Assembly (NCBI RefSeq): GCF_009830125.1
Contig: NZ_WUPT01000001.1
Location: 1,550,001 to 1,614,000, forward strand
DNA: 64,000 bases
DNA from: Kangsaoukella pontilimi
GTDB lineage: Bacteria; Pseudomonadota; Alphaproteobacteria; Rhodobacterales; Rhodobacteraceae
Reading direction: 5' to 3'
In this document: in pieces, positions 1-10,144 of the stretch
Layout of the letters: every line of letters begins with the position of its first letter
Position numbering within the stretch: the first letter of the stretch is position 1
Notes under the pieces: generated by a model
Database searches by the model: none
Told to the model about the DNA's origin: nothing
Seen by the model: only the letters and a program-made list of their open reading frames with translations
Made by a program: the position numbers and the translations under genes

Positions 1-410
1 AGATCGTCGCCCGCCAGCACCACCTGGAAATCCTGCGTCAGGCCCGCCGCCTCGAGCGTCGGGCCGAGCGGCGCGCGTGGCTTGTTCGTGACAAGGCCGA
101 GGGCCACGCCCTGCGCATGGAGCCGGTCGAGCGCCGCCCGCGCGCCCGGCATGAGCGGCGTGTTGCGCGCGGCGATCTTATAGTGCTCGACGAAGCGCGG
201 CAGGATCGCGGCCTCCTCGCCTTCGGGCAAGGCCGTCGCAGCGATCATGCGCTGGACGAAGACTTTTTCGCCCCGCCCTACGAAGCCCACCGTCAGATCG
301 GGGCCGATGGGCGCGACATCCCACTCGGCCAGCGTAGCATTGGCCGCTTCGGTGATACCGCCGAGGCTGTCGATCAGCGTCCCGTCTAGATCGAAGAGAA
401 CCGGCGTCAT
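1..410 (-). CDS. gph: HAD-family phosphatase, phosphoglycolate phosphatase-like (3' end beyond window)
   Basis: Reading frame open from an ATG at 410 to the window edge, so only the first ~136 residues are present. The N-terminus shows the HAD nucleophile motif DLDGTL (residues 7-12) and, further on, a VTNKP motif, the pattern of Gph/PGP-type phosphatases that hydrolyse 2-phosphoglycolate or related small phosphoesters. Its ATG overlaps the stop of the RNase J gene in an ATGA arrangement, so translation is probably coupled and the gene is the last visible member of the birA-coaX-rnj operon. A second Gph-like gene lies at 35387-36055; which one is the true phosphoglycolate phosphatase cannot be decided here. 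Confidence 0.85.
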   Translation of the reverse strand, partial: MTPVLFDLDGTLIDSLGGITEAANATLAEWDVAPIGPDLTVGFVGRGEKVFVQRMIAATALPEGEEAAILPRFVEHYKIAARNTPLMPGARAALDRLHAQGVALGLVTNKPRAPLGPTLEAAGLTQDFQVVLAGDD

Positions 411-2074
411 GCGGTCAGGCGGCTGATGACAACCGTAACCTCGGGCTTCTTGCCGATCTCGTCCTGCGCGACCTTGCGGGCGATCTGCTTCAACTCGTCT
501 TCCAGCTTGTCGTCATCCGCCAGCGTCTTGCGCTTGGCGCGGCCCAGAAACTGCGACAGGTCTTCTTCCATCACCTCGGCCAGAGGTGCATTGGAACTGC
601 CGGTTTCGGGCAAGCCCCGAAGCTCGACCCACGGTTCGCCCAGGGGCTCGTCATCCTCGATGATGAGCGTGACGAGGACATGGCCGTTCAGCGCCATGCG
701 GATACGGTCCCGCACCACGCCGTCGAGCGCGCCGATCTGAACCGACCCGTCGAGATAGGTGCGCCCCGCCTCGACATATTCTGCCACCACGGGCCGGTCG
801 CCGGTCAGGTCCACCATGGTGCCGTTCGGAGCCACGACGCCCGGAATGCCGCGCGCCTCGCCGAGCGCCTTGTGGGCGCGGAGGTGACGGTGCTCGCCAT
901 GCATGGCGACCAGCATCTGGGGTTTGATCAGCTCGTGCATCTGTTCGAGGTCGGGCCGGTTGGCATGGCCCGACACGTGGTAGAGCCCGTCCGAGTCGTC
1001 CACCACGTCCACGCCCATCTCGGAGAAGGCGTTCATGATGCGGATGACGCCCCGCTCATTGCCGGGGATCGTCTTTGACGAGAAGAGGAACATGTCGCCC
1101 TCGGCCATCGTCAGGCCGAGATATTTGCCCCGGCTGAGCGAGGCCGACGCTGCGCGCCGCTCGCCCTGGCTGCCGGTGACGATCAGCATCAGGTTGCCGC
1201 GCGGAATGCTGGTCGCCTCTTCCGGGCTGACCACGGTGGGGAAATCGGTGAGGACGCCGGTCTCGACGCTCGCCTCGATCATCCGACGCATGGCACGACC
1301 CAACAGGCAGACCGAGCGGCCCGCCGCGACGCCGGCTTCGGCTAAGGTTTTCACCCGCGCTACGTTCGACGCGAAGGTGGTGGCCACGACCATGCCGTCC
1401 TGTGCCTGGATCAGCTTGGTGATCTCGGGGCCGAGCGATGCCTCCGATCTGCCCGGATTGGGCGAGAAAACGTTGGTGGAGTCGCAGATCAGCGCCTTGA
1501 CACCCGACGCCCCGATTTCGCCCCACATCACGGCATCGAAGGGCTCGCCCACCAGCGGGGTGGGATCGAGTTTGAAGTCGCCCGTATGGACCAGCCGCCC
1601 GGCGGGCGTGTCGATGACGAGGCCCGAGGACTCGGGGATGGAGTGGCTGATCGGCACGAAACCCAGCTTGAACGGGCCGGCCGTCATGGTCTGGGGCCAT
1701 GGCGGGATGACGGTGACGTTGTCAGGGTTCTGGCCCTGCTCTTCCATCTTGCGCTTGGCGTGATGGGCGGTGAACTCCCGCGCATAGACCGGAGCGCGCA
1801 ACCGCGACCAGAGATGGCCGACCGCGCCCACGTGGTCTTCGTGCGCGTGGGTGATGAAAATGCCGTCGATGCGGTCGGCGCGCTCTTCCAGCCATTCCAC
1901 GTCGGCGAAGATCAGGTCGACCCCGGGCGATCCCTCCATCTCCGGGAAGGTCACGCCAAGGTCCACGACGATTAGCCGCTCCTTTCCGGGCGCGCCGTAT
2001 CCGTAGACATAGGCGTTCATGCCGATTTCCCCGGCCCCGCCGAGGGGCAGGTAGATCAGTCTGTCATTACTCAT
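407..2074 (-). CDS. rnj: Ribonuclease J
   Basis: 555 residues, the normal length for RNase J, a metallo-beta-lactamase/beta-CASP ribonuclease with 5'-3' exonuclease and endonuclease activity in mRNA decay and rRNA maturation. The zinc-binding HAHEDH motif is at residues 76-81. A further motif, MHGEHRH, lies in the beta-CASP part, followed by the C-terminal domain. Start and stop overlap the neighbouring genes by 4 bp (coaX upstream, gph downstream), which indicates a tightly coupled operon. The gene follows nuoN-birA-coaX, a common order in Rhodobacteraceae. Alphaproteobacteria often use both RNase E and RNase J. Confidence 0.97.
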   Translation of the reverse strand: MSNDRLIYLPLGGAGEIGMNAYVYGYGAPGKERLIVVDLGVTFPEMEGSPGVDLIFADVEWLEERADRIDGIFITHAHEDHVGAVGHLWSRLRAPVYAREFTAHHAKRKMEEQGQNPDNVTVIPPWPQTMTAGPFKLGFVPISHSIPESSGLVIDTPAGRLVHTGDFKLDPTPLVGEPFDAVMWGEIGASGVKALICDSTNVFSPNPGRSEASLGPEITKLIQAQDGMVVATTFASNVARVKTLAEAGVAAGRSVCLLGRAMRRMIEASVETGVLTDFPTVVSPEEATSIPRGNLMLIVTGSQGERRAASASLSRGKYLGLTMAEGDMFLFSSKTIPGNERGVIRIMNAFSEMGVDVVDDSDGLYHVSGHANRPDLEQMHELIKPQMLVAMHGEHRHLRAHKALGEARGIPGVVAPNGTMVDLTGDRPVVAEYVEAGRTYLDGSVQIGALDGVVRDRIRMALNGHVLVTLIIEDDEPLGEPWVELRGLPETGSSNAPLAEVMEEDLSQFLGRAKRKTLADDDKLEDELKQIARKVAQDEIGKKPEVTVVISRLTA

Positions 2075-2844
2075 GTATTTTCCTTGTTGAACCGATGGAT
2101 GACCGTCAGGCCATGCATGGTCAGATCGTCTTCGATTGTATCAAATAGCCCGTCGGCGCGGTCGAACAACGGGGCGAGGCCACCGGTGCCGATGATGCGC
2201 ATGGGGCGATCGTATTCCGCCTTGATCCGTCCGCATATCTCGCGGACGAGGCCGATGTAACCCCAGAAGATGCCCGACTGCATACATGCGACCGTGTTGG
2301 TGCCGATCACGTTCTGGGGCTGGGTGACGTCCACGTTGGGCAGCGCGGCGGCGGCCATGTGCAGCGCCTCAAGGCTGAGGTTCACCCCCGGCGCGATCAC
2401 TCCGCCCACATAGGCGCCATCTTCGGCCACCACGTCGAAGGTGGTGGCGGTGCCATAGTCCACCACGATCAGGTCGCCGCCATGTCTGTCATAGGCCCCG
2501 GCGGTGTTGACCAGCCGGTCCGGGCCGACCGAGGTGCCCGCATCCACACGCGGCGCGGCGGGCAGCAGGCAGTCGGGCTTGCCCACGACAAGGGGGCGCG
2601 TGTTGAAGTAGCGGTCCGAGAGGACACGCAGGTTGAACACCACGCGCGGCACGGTGGACGAGACGATGACCTCGTCGATGTCCATTGGCAGGCCCTTGTG
2701 CTGCATCAGCGTCGAGAGCCAGACGTAATACTGGTCCGCCGTCCGCTGATGCTCGGTCGAGGCGCGGAAGGTGGCGAGAAACTCGGACCCGTTCCAGACG
2801 GAAAAGACGGTGTTCGTGTTGCCGCAGTCGATGCAGAGCAGCAT
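2071..2844 (-). CDS. coaX: Type III pantothenate kinase
   Basis: 257 residues; phosphorylates pantothenate in the first step of coenzyme A synthesis. CoaX is an ASKHA-fold enzyme not inhibited by CoA. The N-terminal phosphate-binding DCGNTNT motif is at residues 6-12, the GPDR substrate-site motif at 107-110, and the DYGTATTFD motif near 129. The last 4 bp overlap the start of rnj. birA lies 15 bp upstream. Length and motif spacing match the family, so the call is firm. Confidence 0.97.
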   Translation of the reverse strand: MLLCIDCGNTNTVFSVWNGSEFLATFRASTEHQRTADQYYVWLSTLMQHKGLPMDIDEVIVSSTVPRVVFNLRVLSDRYFNTRPLVVGKPDCLLPAAPRVDAGTSVGPDRLVNTAGAYDRHGGDLIVVDYGTATTFDVVAEDGAYVGGVIAPGVNLSLEALHMAAAALPNVDVTQPQNVIGTNTVACMQSGIFWGYIGLVREICGRIKAEYDRPMRIIGTGGLAPLFDRADGLFDTIEDDLTMHGLTVIHRFNKENT

Positions 2845-2859
2845 GGTCGTTCGGCCTTT

Positions 2860-3612
2860 CTAGAAATAGATATCCGCCGCGGGCACGGTCACCCGGCCCT
2901 TCGGCGTCTGAAGCACAAGCTGGCCCGCCTCGTCCACGGACTCGAACGTGCCGGTGATCTCGTCACGGCCCGTATGGGCGGTGATGACCTCGCCCAGCCG
3001 GGCGGCGTGCTGAAGCCAGCGCTCGCGGATCGGGCCGAAGCCGAAGCGCTTGAACAGCGCCTCTTCGGTGGCCATGCTGGAGGCGATGGCCGACAGGAAC
3101 TCGTCGCGGGGCATCGGGTGACCGCCCTCGCCCCGGACGCTGACCGGCGGGAAAGCGGCGTCGCGCACGTCTTCGGGGACCGTCATCAGGTTGACGCCGA
3201 TCCCGATAGAGAGCCAGTCGACGCGGCCACCCGCCCCGGCGCTTTCCAGAAGGATGCCAGCCACCTTGCCTCCGTTGAGCAGGACGTCATTCGGCCATTT
3301 CGTCGCCAGCGCGTCGCGGTTGACCTGAAGCGCAAGCGTTTCAAACAGCGCATTGGCGGCGAGGAAGGAGCGAAGCGCTGCGGCGGCAGGATTGCCGCGC
3401 GGCTTCATCACGAAAGTGGCCGAGAAATTGCCCTTGGGCTGTGACCACTTCCGGCCCCGCCTGCCGCGTGCGGCGGTCTGGCGGCGGGCCATGATCCATG
3501 TCGGGCGGTCCAGCGTTGGAGCACGGCGCTGCGCCTCGGCCATTGTGCTGTCGACCTCGTCGAGGATGATACGGCCGGTGCCGTCGGGCCAGGGGAGCAG
3601 GTGGTCAGACAT
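2860..3612 (-). CDS. birA: Biotin--[acetyl-CoA-carboxylase] ligase
   Basis: 250 residues from the ATG at 3612. This start is preferred over an upstream in-frame ATG at 3645 because a GGGGG ribosome site sits just before it and the family starts close to this point. The biotinoyl-AMP-binding GRxGRKW loop is around residues 50-56 and the KWPNDV motif at 105-110. No N-terminal DNA-binding helix-turn-helix is present, so this is a monofunctional ligase and not a repressor. It would biotinylate acetyl-CoA carboxylase and the biotin subunit of the methylcrotonyl-CoA carboxylase encoded at 27864-29795. Confidence 0.95.
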   Translation of the reverse strand: MSDHLLPWPDGTGRIILDEVDSTMAEAQRRAPTLDRPTWIMARRQTAARGRRGRKWSQPKGNFSATFVMKPRGNPAAAALRSFLAANALFETLALQVNRDALATKWPNDVLLNGGKVAGILLESAGAGGRVDWLSIGIGVNLMTVPEDVRDAAFPPVSVRGEGGHPMPRDEFLSAIASSMATEEALFKRFGFGPIRERWLQHAARLGEVITAHTGRDEITGTFESVDEAGQLVLQTPKGRVTVPAADIYF

Positions 3613-3633
3613 CGATACCCCCGAAAGCAGGCC

Positions 3634-3659
3634 GCCCGCCCCCATGGCGGGGGGCGGGC
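3634..3659. terminator. GC-rich hairpin between nuoN and birA
   Basis: A perfect 10-bp inverted repeat (GCCCGCCCCC / GGGGGCGGGC) with a 6-nt loop lies in the 89-bp gap between the nuoN stop and the birA start. No T-run follows it on either strand, so it may be a transcript-stabilising or attenuating hairpin rather than a full terminator. It covers the alternative upstream birA ATG at 3645, which would sit inside the stem-loop. Confidence 0.5.
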
Positions 3660-3701
3660 GCGATGCGGGGCTGTCGCCCCGGCGAAAGGGTCATTCCGGG
3701 C

Positions 3702-5138
3702 TTAATTGACAAGCGTCGCCGCCGCGGCCGCCGCCACCCCTTCGATCCCGAAGAGGTTGATGACACCCACGACCATGATCACCGCCGAGGCCACCAGCGC
3801 GCCCCAGAGCACCGGCGAAGTGCCGGTATCGAGGTGGTTCTCGTCAGCGCCGAAATACATCAGGTACACGATGCGGAGGTAGTAGAACGCGCCGATGACG
3901 CTGGCCACCACGCCCGCGACGGCGAGCCATGCGAGGTCCGCCTCGACCGCTGCCAGAAGCACGTAATACTTGCCGAAGAAGCCCACCAGCGGCGGCACGC
4001 CTGCGAGGCTGAAAAGCAGCACCAGCATGCAGAGCGCCTTGACCGGGTCGCGGCGCGAATACTGGCTGAGCGACGCGATCTCGACCACCGGGTTGCCGTC
4101 CTTCTCCATGGCGAGGATGAAGGCGAATGTGCCGATATTCATCGTCACGTAGATCGCCATATAGACCAGCATCGCCTGCACGCCGAAGGCGGTGCCGGCG
4201 GCAAGGCCCATCAGCGCATAGCCCATATGGGCAATCGACGAATAGGCCATCAGGCGCTTGATATTGGTCTGACCGATGGCCGCGACCGCGCCGAGGAACA
4301 TCGAGATCACCGACAGGAAGGCCACGATCTGCTGCCAGTCGCCCACGACCCCGCCGAAGGCGTCATGTACGACGCGGGCGAAAAGGCCCATAGCGGCGAC
4401 CTTAGGCGCGGTGGCGAAAAACGCTGTGACAGGCGTGGGCGAGCCTTCGTAGACGTCCGGCGTCCACATGTGGAACGGCGCGGCCGAAACCTTGAACGCA
4501 AGACCCGCGATGACGAAGACGAGACCGAAGAGAAGACCGAGCGGCGTCTCGCCCTGAGCGGCCTGAATGATACCAGCGAAAGACGTCGTTCCGGCAAAAC
4601 CGTAGACCAGCGAGGCACCGTAGAGCAGCAGGCCCGAGGACAAGGCGCCGAGCACGAAGTATTTGAGGCCCGCCTCGGTCGATTTCACGCTGTCCCGGCG
4701 AAGCGAGGCGACGACGTAAAGCGCCAGCGACTGAAGCTCGAGCCCCATGTAAAGCGCGATCAGGTCGCCGGCCGAGACCATCATCATCATGCCGACAGCG
4801 GCCAGCGCGATCAGAAGCGGGTACTCGAAGCGCAGAAGCCCCCGCCTCTGCATGTAGCCCTCGCTCATGAGCAGGATCACCGCCGCCGACAGAAGGATCG
4901 TCACCTTGGCAAAGCGCGCGAAGGCGTCGTCGATGAACATACCCTCGAAGGCGACCGAGGTGCCCCGCCCCTGAAACCCGATCCAGAGCGCCACGGCCAC
5001 GAAAAGCCCCGAGGTCACCCAGAGAAGAAGCGGCGCGAGCTTGTCCTTGCCGCCATAGACGCCGACCAGAAGCGCGGCCATCGCATAGATCGACAGCACC
5101 AGTTCGGGCAGGATGATCGAAAGATCGCCGGGTTGCAT
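3702..5138 (-). CDS. nuoN: NADH-quinone oxidoreductase subunit N
   Basis: 478 residues, very hydrophobic, with about 14 predicted membrane helices. It is an antiporter-like proton-pumping subunit in the membrane arm of complex I. The family region with the conserved lysine and the [17 protein letters not shown] stretch is present mid-protein. The start codon shares one base with the nuoM stop (TGATG), indicating translational coupling. It is the last nuo gene; birA follows after 89 bp and a GC-rich hairpin. Confidence 0.97.
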   Translation of the reverse strand: MQPGDLSIILPELVLSIYAMAALLVGVYGGKDKLAPLLLWVTSGLFVAVALWIGFQGRGTSVAFEGMFIDDAFARFAKVTILLSAAVILLMSEGYMQRRGLLRFEYPLLIALAAVGMMMMVSAGDLIALYMGLELQSLALYVVASLRRDSVKSTEAGLKYFVLGALSSGLLLYGASLVYGFAGTTSFAGIIQAAQGETPLGLLFGLVFVIAGLAFKVSAAPFHMWTPDVYEGSPTPVTAFFATAPKVAAMGLFARVVHDAFGGVVGDWQQIVAFLSVISMFLGAVAAIGQTNIKRLMAYSSIAHMGYALMGLAAGTAFGVQAMLVYMAIYVTMNIGTFAFILAMEKDGNPVVEIASLSQYSRRDPVKALCMLVLLFSLAGVPPLVGFFGKYYVLLAAVEADLAWLAVAGVVASVIGAFYYLRIVYLMYFGADENHLDTGTSPVLWGALVASAVIMVVGVINLFGIEGVAAAAAATLVN

Positions 5139-6697
5139 CAGTTCGCCCCCTCATTCGCCGCAACCATGTTCTCGGCTGCGAAGTCGGCCACGGCGGTCTC
5201 GTACTGGCCCAGAAGGGCTTCAACCGAGGGGCCGATGATATCGGTCACAAGGCTCGGGTAGACGCCGAGCAGGATGGTCATGACGATGAGCGGCGCGAAG
5301 ATCCAGCGCTCGCGGCTCGTCATGTCGGAAATGCTCTTCAGGCTTTCTTTGATCAGGTCGCCCATGACGACCCGGCGATAGAGCCAGAGCGCATAGGCGG
5401 CGCTGAGGATCACGCCGGTGGTCGCCATGACCGCAACCCAGGTGTTGGCCTGGAACATACCCATCAGCGTCAGGAATTCGCCCACGAAGCCCGAGGTGCC
5501 GGGCAGGCCCACATTGGCCATGGTGAACAGCATGAACACCGCCGCATAGGCCGGCATCCGGTTCACCAGACCGCCATAGGCGTCGATCTCGCGGGTGTGC
5601 ATCCGATCATAGATCACGCCGACGCAGAGGAAGAGCGCGCCCGAGATGAAGCCGTGGCTGAGCATCTGGAAGATCGCGCCGTCGACGCCCTGCTGATTGG
5701 CCGCGAAGATGCCCGCCGTGACGTAGCCCATATGGGCGACCGACGAATAGGCGATGAGCTTCTTCATATCCTCCTGCATGAGCGCCACCAGAGACGTGTA
5801 GACGATGGCGATGGCACTGAGCCAGAGGACGAAATCCGCCAGAAGGTCGGAGGCGACCGGGAACATCGGCAGCGAGAAGCGCAGGAAGCCGTAGCCGCCC
5901 ATCTTCAGAAGGATCGCCGCCAGAACGACCGAGCCCGCCGTCGGCGCCTGAACGTGCGCATCCGGAAGCCAGGTATGAACCGGCCACATCGGCATCTTGA
6001 CCGCGAAGCTGGCGAAGAAGGCGACCCAGAGCAGGGTCTGCAAACCGCCCACGATCTGGAAGCCCCAGACATCCAGCGTCTCGGAACCGAAATTGTGGGC
6101 CAGAAGCGTCGGGATGTCGGTGGTGCCCGCATCCACATACATCGCGATCATCGCGACCAGCATCAGGACCGAGCCGAGGAAGGTGTAGAGGAAGAACTTG
6201 AAGGACGCGTAGATCCGCTCTTTCCCGCCCCAGATGCCGATGATCAGGAACATCGGGATCAGCCCGCCCTCGAAGAACAGGTAGAAAAGGACGAGGTCCA
6301 GCGCGCAGAACACGCCCAGCATCAGCGTTTCCAGAACGAGGAAAGCGATCATGTATTCCTTGACCCGGTGTGTGACGTCCCAGCAGGCAAGGATCACGAT
6401 GGGCATGAGGAACGTGGTCAGCATGACGAAGAGCACGCTGATCCCGTCCACGCCCATCTTGTAGGTCAGGCCGAGGATCCACTCGTCCTCCTCGACGAAC
6501 TGGAAGCCCGGGTTGGTCGGATCGAAGCCGAACAGGATAAAGAGCGAGGCCAGGAACGAGGCCGAGGTCGCGGCCAGCGCCAGCCATTTGGCGTTCTTCT
6601 GCGCGGCCTCGTCATCGCCTCGCAGGAACAGCGCGAGGATCACCGCGCCGATCAGCGGGATGAAGGTGACGATCGAGAGGAGGTTGTCGAGAAGCAT
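5138..6697 (-). CDS. nuoM: NADH-quinone oxidoreductase subunit M
   Basis: 519 residues, about 14 membrane helices; an antiporter-like proton-translocating subunit of complex I. The conserved [19 protein letters not shown] stretch and the [15 protein letters not shown] stretch characteristic of NuoL/M/N-type subunits are visible. Both ends overlap neighbours by one base (nuoL stop/nuoM start and nuoM stop/nuoN start). Length is typical of the family. Confidence 0.97.
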   Translation of the reverse strand: MLLDNLLSIVTFIPLIGAVILALFLRGDDEAAQKNAKWLALAATSASFLASLFILFGFDPTNPGFQFVEEDEWILGLTYKMGVDGISVLFVMLTTFLMPIVILACWDVTHRVKEYMIAFLVLETLMLGVFCALDLVLFYLFFEGGLIPMFLIIGIWGGKERIYASFKFFLYTFLGSVLMLVAMIAMYVDAGTTDIPTLLAHNFGSETLDVWGFQIVGGLQTLLWVAFFASFAVKMPMWPVHTWLPDAHVQAPTAGSVVLAAILLKMGGYGFLRFSLPMFPVASDLLADFVLWLSAIAIVYTSLVALMQEDMKKLIAYSSVAHMGYVTAGIFAANQQGVDGAIFQMLSHGFISGALFLCVGVIYDRMHTREIDAYGGLVNRMPAYAAVFMLFTMANVGLPGTSGFVGEFLTLMGMFQANTWVAVMATTGVILSAAYALWLYRRVVMGDLIKESLKSISDMTSRERWIFAPLIVMTILLGVYPSLVTDIIGPSVEALLGQYETAVADFAAENMVAANEGAN

Positions 6698-8817
6698 TAT
6701 TCAGCCCCCCCGGCGATAGACATCCACGTGATGAGGACGGCGATGCCGACCACCATCCAGAACGCATACGTGAAGATGTAGCCAGACTGCGCACGGCCCG
6801 CGAGGCGGGTGAAGAACGGCACCACGCCCATGGCCAACCCGTTGAGCGCGCCGTCGATGGTCGCGCCGTCGCCCTTCTTCCAGAGGAAGCGGCCGACCCA
6901 CATGGCGGGACGTACGAAGAGGAAGTTGTAGGCCTCGTCGAAATACCACTTGTTCAGCAGGAAGCGGTAGAGCGGCGCCTGGTTCTCGGCCAGTTTGGCC
7001 GGCAGGTCCGGGCGGCGGATGTAGAACTGGAACGCCGTCAGGAAGCCGATGAGCATCGCGACGAATGGCGAGAGCTTGACCCAGACAGGCACCTCATGCG
7101 CGTCGTGCAGCACGTGGTTGTCGTCACCGATATAGATGGCACCCTGCCCCGGCGTCTGGACGCGCGGCTCGGAGCTTCCGTGACTGTCGCTCTCCTCGCC
7201 CGCCGCATGGGCCGCACCGACAATGCCCAGAAGCTGCGAGTGGCTTTCGCTTTCGGCCTCGACCGCGGCGGTCTTGATGCCGAACCACTTGTCGACCGAG
7301 GACTGGCTGCCGAAGAACGGCTTGTACCAGACCATGCCGGCAAGGATCGCACCCACGGCCAGAACGCCGAGCGGCACGAGCATGACGCGCGGGCTTTCAT
7401 GGGCGTGCTCATGGGTATGCTTGTCGCCCCGCGGCTCGCCGTAGAAGGTCAGGAACATCAGCCGCCAGGAATAGAAGCTGGTGAAGAGCGCCGCGATGAC
7501 GAGGACCCAGAAGGCGAACATCGACGCATCGGTGCCGCCCGCGAAGGCGCTCTCGATGATCGCGTCCTTCGAGACGAAGCCCGCGAAGCCCACCGGGAAG
7601 CCGAGATAGAGAAGCGGGATGCCGACACCGGTGATCGCCAGAGTGCCGATCATCATGGCCCAGAACGTGTAGGGCAGTTTGTTCTTCAGACCGCCATAGT
7701 TCCGCATGTCCTGCTCGTGGTGCATCCCGTGGATGACCGAACCGGCGCCGAGGAACAGCATCGCCTTGAAGAAGGCGTGGGTGAAAAGGTGGAACATCGC
7801 GACCGAGTAGACGCCCACGCCAGCCGCCACGAACATGTAGCCAAGCTGCGAACAGGTCGAATAGGCGATCACTCGCTTGATGTCGTTCTGGACCAGACCG
7901 ACGGTCGCCGCGAAGAAGGCGGTAGAGGCGCCCACGATGACGATGAAGGTCGTGGCGGTGGGCGCGAATTCCATCACCGGCGACATGCGGCAGACGAGGA
8001 ACACGCCCGCAGTGACCATGGTGGCCGCGTGGATCAGCGCCGACACCGGCGTCGGGCCTTCCATCGCATCCGGCAGCCATGTGTGCAGAAGAAGCTGGGC
8101 CGATTTGCCCATGGCGCCCACGAAGAGCAGGAAGGCGATCAGTTCGGCGGCGTTCCAAGAGGTCCAGAGGAAGCTGATCTCGGTTTCCGCCAGCGTCGGC
8201 GCGGCGGCGAAGACATCGTCGAAATTGATCGAGTCGACCAGGAAGAAGATCGCGAAGATACCGAGCGCGAAGCCGAAATCCCCCACGCGGTTCACGACGA
8301 AGGCCTTGATGGCAGCGGCGTTGGCCGAAGGCTTGCGGTAGTAGAAGCCGATCAGCAGGTACGAGGCGAGGCCCACGCCCTCCCAGCCGAAGAACATCTG
8401 GACGAGGTTGTCGGCGGTCACCAGCATCAGCATGGCGAAGGTGAAGAACGACAGATACGCGAAGAAACGCGGGCGATAGCTTTCGCCTTCGCGGAAGTTG
8501 TCGTCATGCGCCATGTAGCCGAAGGAATAGAGGTGCACGAGCGCCGAGACGCTGTTGATCACCACCAGCATGATCGCCGTCAGCCGGTCGAGCCGGATGG
8601 CCCAGTCGGTGGCGAGCGTGCCCGACTCGATCCAGGTCAGGATCTGGATCTGCTGGGTCTCGCCGTCGAAGGTCAGGAAGATGATCCAGCTCAGAAAGGC
8701 CGCGAGGAACAGAAGGCCGGTGGCCGTCCACTGAGCCGCCTTTTCCCCGATAAGCCGCCAGCCGAAGCCGCAGATCAGCGCTCCGATCAGGGGCGCGAAG
8801 AGAATGATCGTCGCCAT
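6697..8817 (-). CDS. nuoL: NADH-quinone oxidoreductase subunit L
   Basis: 706 residues; the largest antiporter-like subunit at the distal end of the complex I membrane arm, carrying the long lateral helix at its C-terminus. Typical motifs include [19 protein letters not shown] and [19 protein letters not shown] histidine/glutamate-rich loop (residues ~460-560, with [10 protein letters not shown]) separates the helix blocks and is probably a cytoplasmic or periplasmic insert. nuoK ends 6 bp before it. Confidence 0.97.
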   Translation of the reverse strand: MATIILFAPLIGALICGFGWRLIGEKAAQWTATGLLFLAAFLSWIIFLTFDGETQQIQILTWIESGTLATDWAIRLDRLTAIMLVVINSVSALVHLYSFGYMAHDDNFREGESYRPRFFAYLSFFTFAMLMLVTADNLVQMFFGWEGVGLASYLLIGFYYRKPSANAAAIKAFVVNRVGDFGFALGIFAIFFLVDSINFDDVFAAAPTLAETEISFLWTSWNAAELIAFLLFVGAMGKSAQLLLHTWLPDAMEGPTPVSALIHAATMVTAGVFLVCRMSPVMEFAPTATTFIVIVGASTAFFAATVGLVQNDIKRVIAYSTCSQLGYMFVAAGVGVYSVAMFHLFTHAFFKAMLFLGAGSVIHGMHHEQDMRNYGGLKNKLPYTFWAMMIGTLAITGVGIPLLYLGFPVGFAGFVSKDAIIESAFAGGTDASMFAFWVLVIAALFTSFYSWRLMFLTFYGEPRGDKHTHEHAHESPRVMLVPLGVLAVGAILAGMVWYKPFFGSQSSVDKWFGIKTAAVEAESESHSQLLGIVGAAHAAGEESDSHGSSEPRVQTPGQGAIYIGDDNHVLHDAHEVPVWVKLSPFVAMLIGFLTAFQFYIRRPDLPAKLAENQAPLYRFLLNKWYFDEAYNFLFVRPAMWVGRFLWKKGDGATIDGALNGLAMGVVPFFTRLAGRAQSGYIFTYAFWMVVGIAVLITWMSIAGGAE

Positions 8818-8823
8818 GTCGCC

Positions 8824-9129
8824 TTACCCCTTCATCACGTTGACGTCTTCGACGTCGATCGTGCCGCGGTTCCGGAAGAAACAGACGAGGATCGCAAGGC
8901 CGATGGCGGCCTCGGCGGCGGCCACGGTCAGGACGAAGAGCGTAAAGACCTGCCCCGCCAGATCGCCCAGATAGGCCGAGAAGGCGACAAGGTTGATATT
9001 GACCGCCAGCAGCATCAGCTCGATCGACATCAGAAGGATGATGACGTTCTTCCGGTTCAGGAAGATGCCGAAAATCCCGATGACGAAGAGCGCCGCGGCG
9101 ACCGTCAGGTAATGCTCAAGTCCGATCAT
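8824..9129 (-). CDS. nuoK: NADH-quinone oxidoreductase subunit K
   Basis: 101 residues with three membrane helices, the standard NuoK size. Two membrane glutamates important for proton translocation in E. coli NuoK have clear counterparts here (Glu37 and Glu73). The gene is preceded by a 109-bp gap and a non-core gene (9239-10141) that separates it from nuoJ, an arrangement different from the adjacent nuoJ-nuoK of E. coli. Confidence 0.97.
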   Translation of the reverse strand: MIGLEHYLTVAAALFVIGIFGIFLNRKNVIILLMSIELMLLAVNINLVAFSAYLGDLAGQVFTLFVLTVAAAEAAIGLAILVCFFRNRGTIDVEDVNVMKG

Positions 9130-9238
9130 AGGTCCCTCTGATACGGCTTAGTCGTGCCCGATTGCCGGGCGTTTTCAACGTCGCGGCGGGCGGGCGTTTT
9201 CGCCTCTGCCCGCGCGGTCGGATATGTCGCGGCCCCGG

Positions 9239-10141
9239 TCACTTGAAGACCCCGCAGGCCAGCGCGGCGACCGATGCCTCGGGCGTGCCGAGCGCCAGAC
9301 GCTCCATGTCCGGCTGGTCGATGCGGGCGCCGTCGCCTTCCGAGATGATGCCAACGGCGAAAGGCGCGCAGGTGATCAGGCGGGTCACGGTCTGGGTGAT
9401 CCCGTCCGGCCCGGTGCGCTCGGTTGTGAACTCGATGGCGCCGTCATCGCGCTTGAAGGCGTTCTGAAGGCTATAAGTGGCGTCATCGCCCGGAACGGTG
9501 AATGTCGTGATGTCGGAGGGTAGCTCGATGGGTGTTTCAACCTCCTCGACAGCCGCTTCGGCGGGAACGGCGTCGGACAACTCGGGCGTGTCGCCCGGCC
9601 GCGCCGCGTCTTCGACTTCTTCTGCAGTGGGGGTCGCAGCTGCGGCGGCGCTGTCGGGCGCGTCCTGACCGGCAAGCCGGTCTGCGAGGCCCTGAAGCCC
9701 CTCTTCAACATCCGACCGGATGTCATTGGCCGCCGTCTCGGCCTCCTGCAGCGCGGCTTGGGCTTCGCTGGCGACCTCGGCAGCAGCGGCTTCGGCCTGA
9801 CTGGCCACGTCGGCTGCTGCGGCTTCAGCCTCGGCCGCGAGGGCGCCAGCTTCAGCCTGGACCTGTTCGGCGGCGGCGCTGGCCTGATCAGAAATGCTTT
9901 CGGCGGCCTGCTCGGCCTCGGTGGCGGGCGCCTCGGTGACCTCTGGCTCCGCATCGGACAGCACTTCGGGTTCGGGGGCGGGCTCTTCCAGAACGATATC
10001 GGGCGCGCTGGCGATCTGATCGCTCTCTTCGGCGGTCCAGCCGAGATAGATGGCGAACAGCAGAACGGCGGCCAGACCGTAGATGGTCCAGCGGAAGAGG
10101 TTGCCCATCGCGCCGAAGACGCCTTTGCCCTTCTTCGCCAT
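9239..10141 (-). CDS. Single-pass membrane protein with Ala/Glu-rich helical region, between nuoJ and nuoK
   Basis: 300 residues, function unknown. A short basic N-terminus is followed by one membrane helix (about residues 15-35). Residues ~45-170 are extremely rich in Ala, Glu and Gln and should form long amphipathic helix or coiled coil, followed by an acidic linker. A compact C-terminal domain (~205-300) contains two cysteines. The start is 3 bp after the nuoJ stop, so the two are probably co-translated. Co-location suggests a complex I accessory or assembly role, but nothing in the protein proves it. Low complexity makes database hits to apolipoprotein-like or histone-like proteins likely to be spurious. 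Confidence 0.85.
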   Translation of the reverse strand: MAKKGKGVFGAMGNLFRWTIYGLAAVLLFAIYLGWTAEESDQIASAPDIVLEEPAPEPEVLSDAEPEVTEAPATEAEQAAESISDQASAAAEQVQAEAGALAAEAEAAAADVASQAEAAAAEVASEAQAALQEAETAANDIRSDVEEGLQGLADRLAGQDAPDSAAAAATPTAEEVEDAARPGDTPELSDAVPAEAAVEEVETPIELPSDITTFTVPGDDATYSLQNAFKRDDGAIEFTTERTGPDGITQTVTRLITCAPFAVGIISEGDGARIDQPDMERLALGTPEASVAALACGVFK

Positions 10142-10144
10142 CGG

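Noticed and set aside
3613-3645. Upstream start for birA at 3645
   Set aside because: The ATG lies in a hairpin, has no ribosome site and adds 11 residues not seen in the family.
3663-5261. 532-residue open frame on the plus strand opposite nuoN
   Set aside because: It is the high-GC mirror of nuoN: composition rich in Arg, His, Glu and Asp, no domain, no ribosome site, and the opposite strand has a certain gene.
7096-9141. 681-residue open frame on the plus strand opposite nuoL and nuoK
   Set aside because: Antisense shadow of nuoL/nuoK with Arg/His/Glu-rich low-information sequence.
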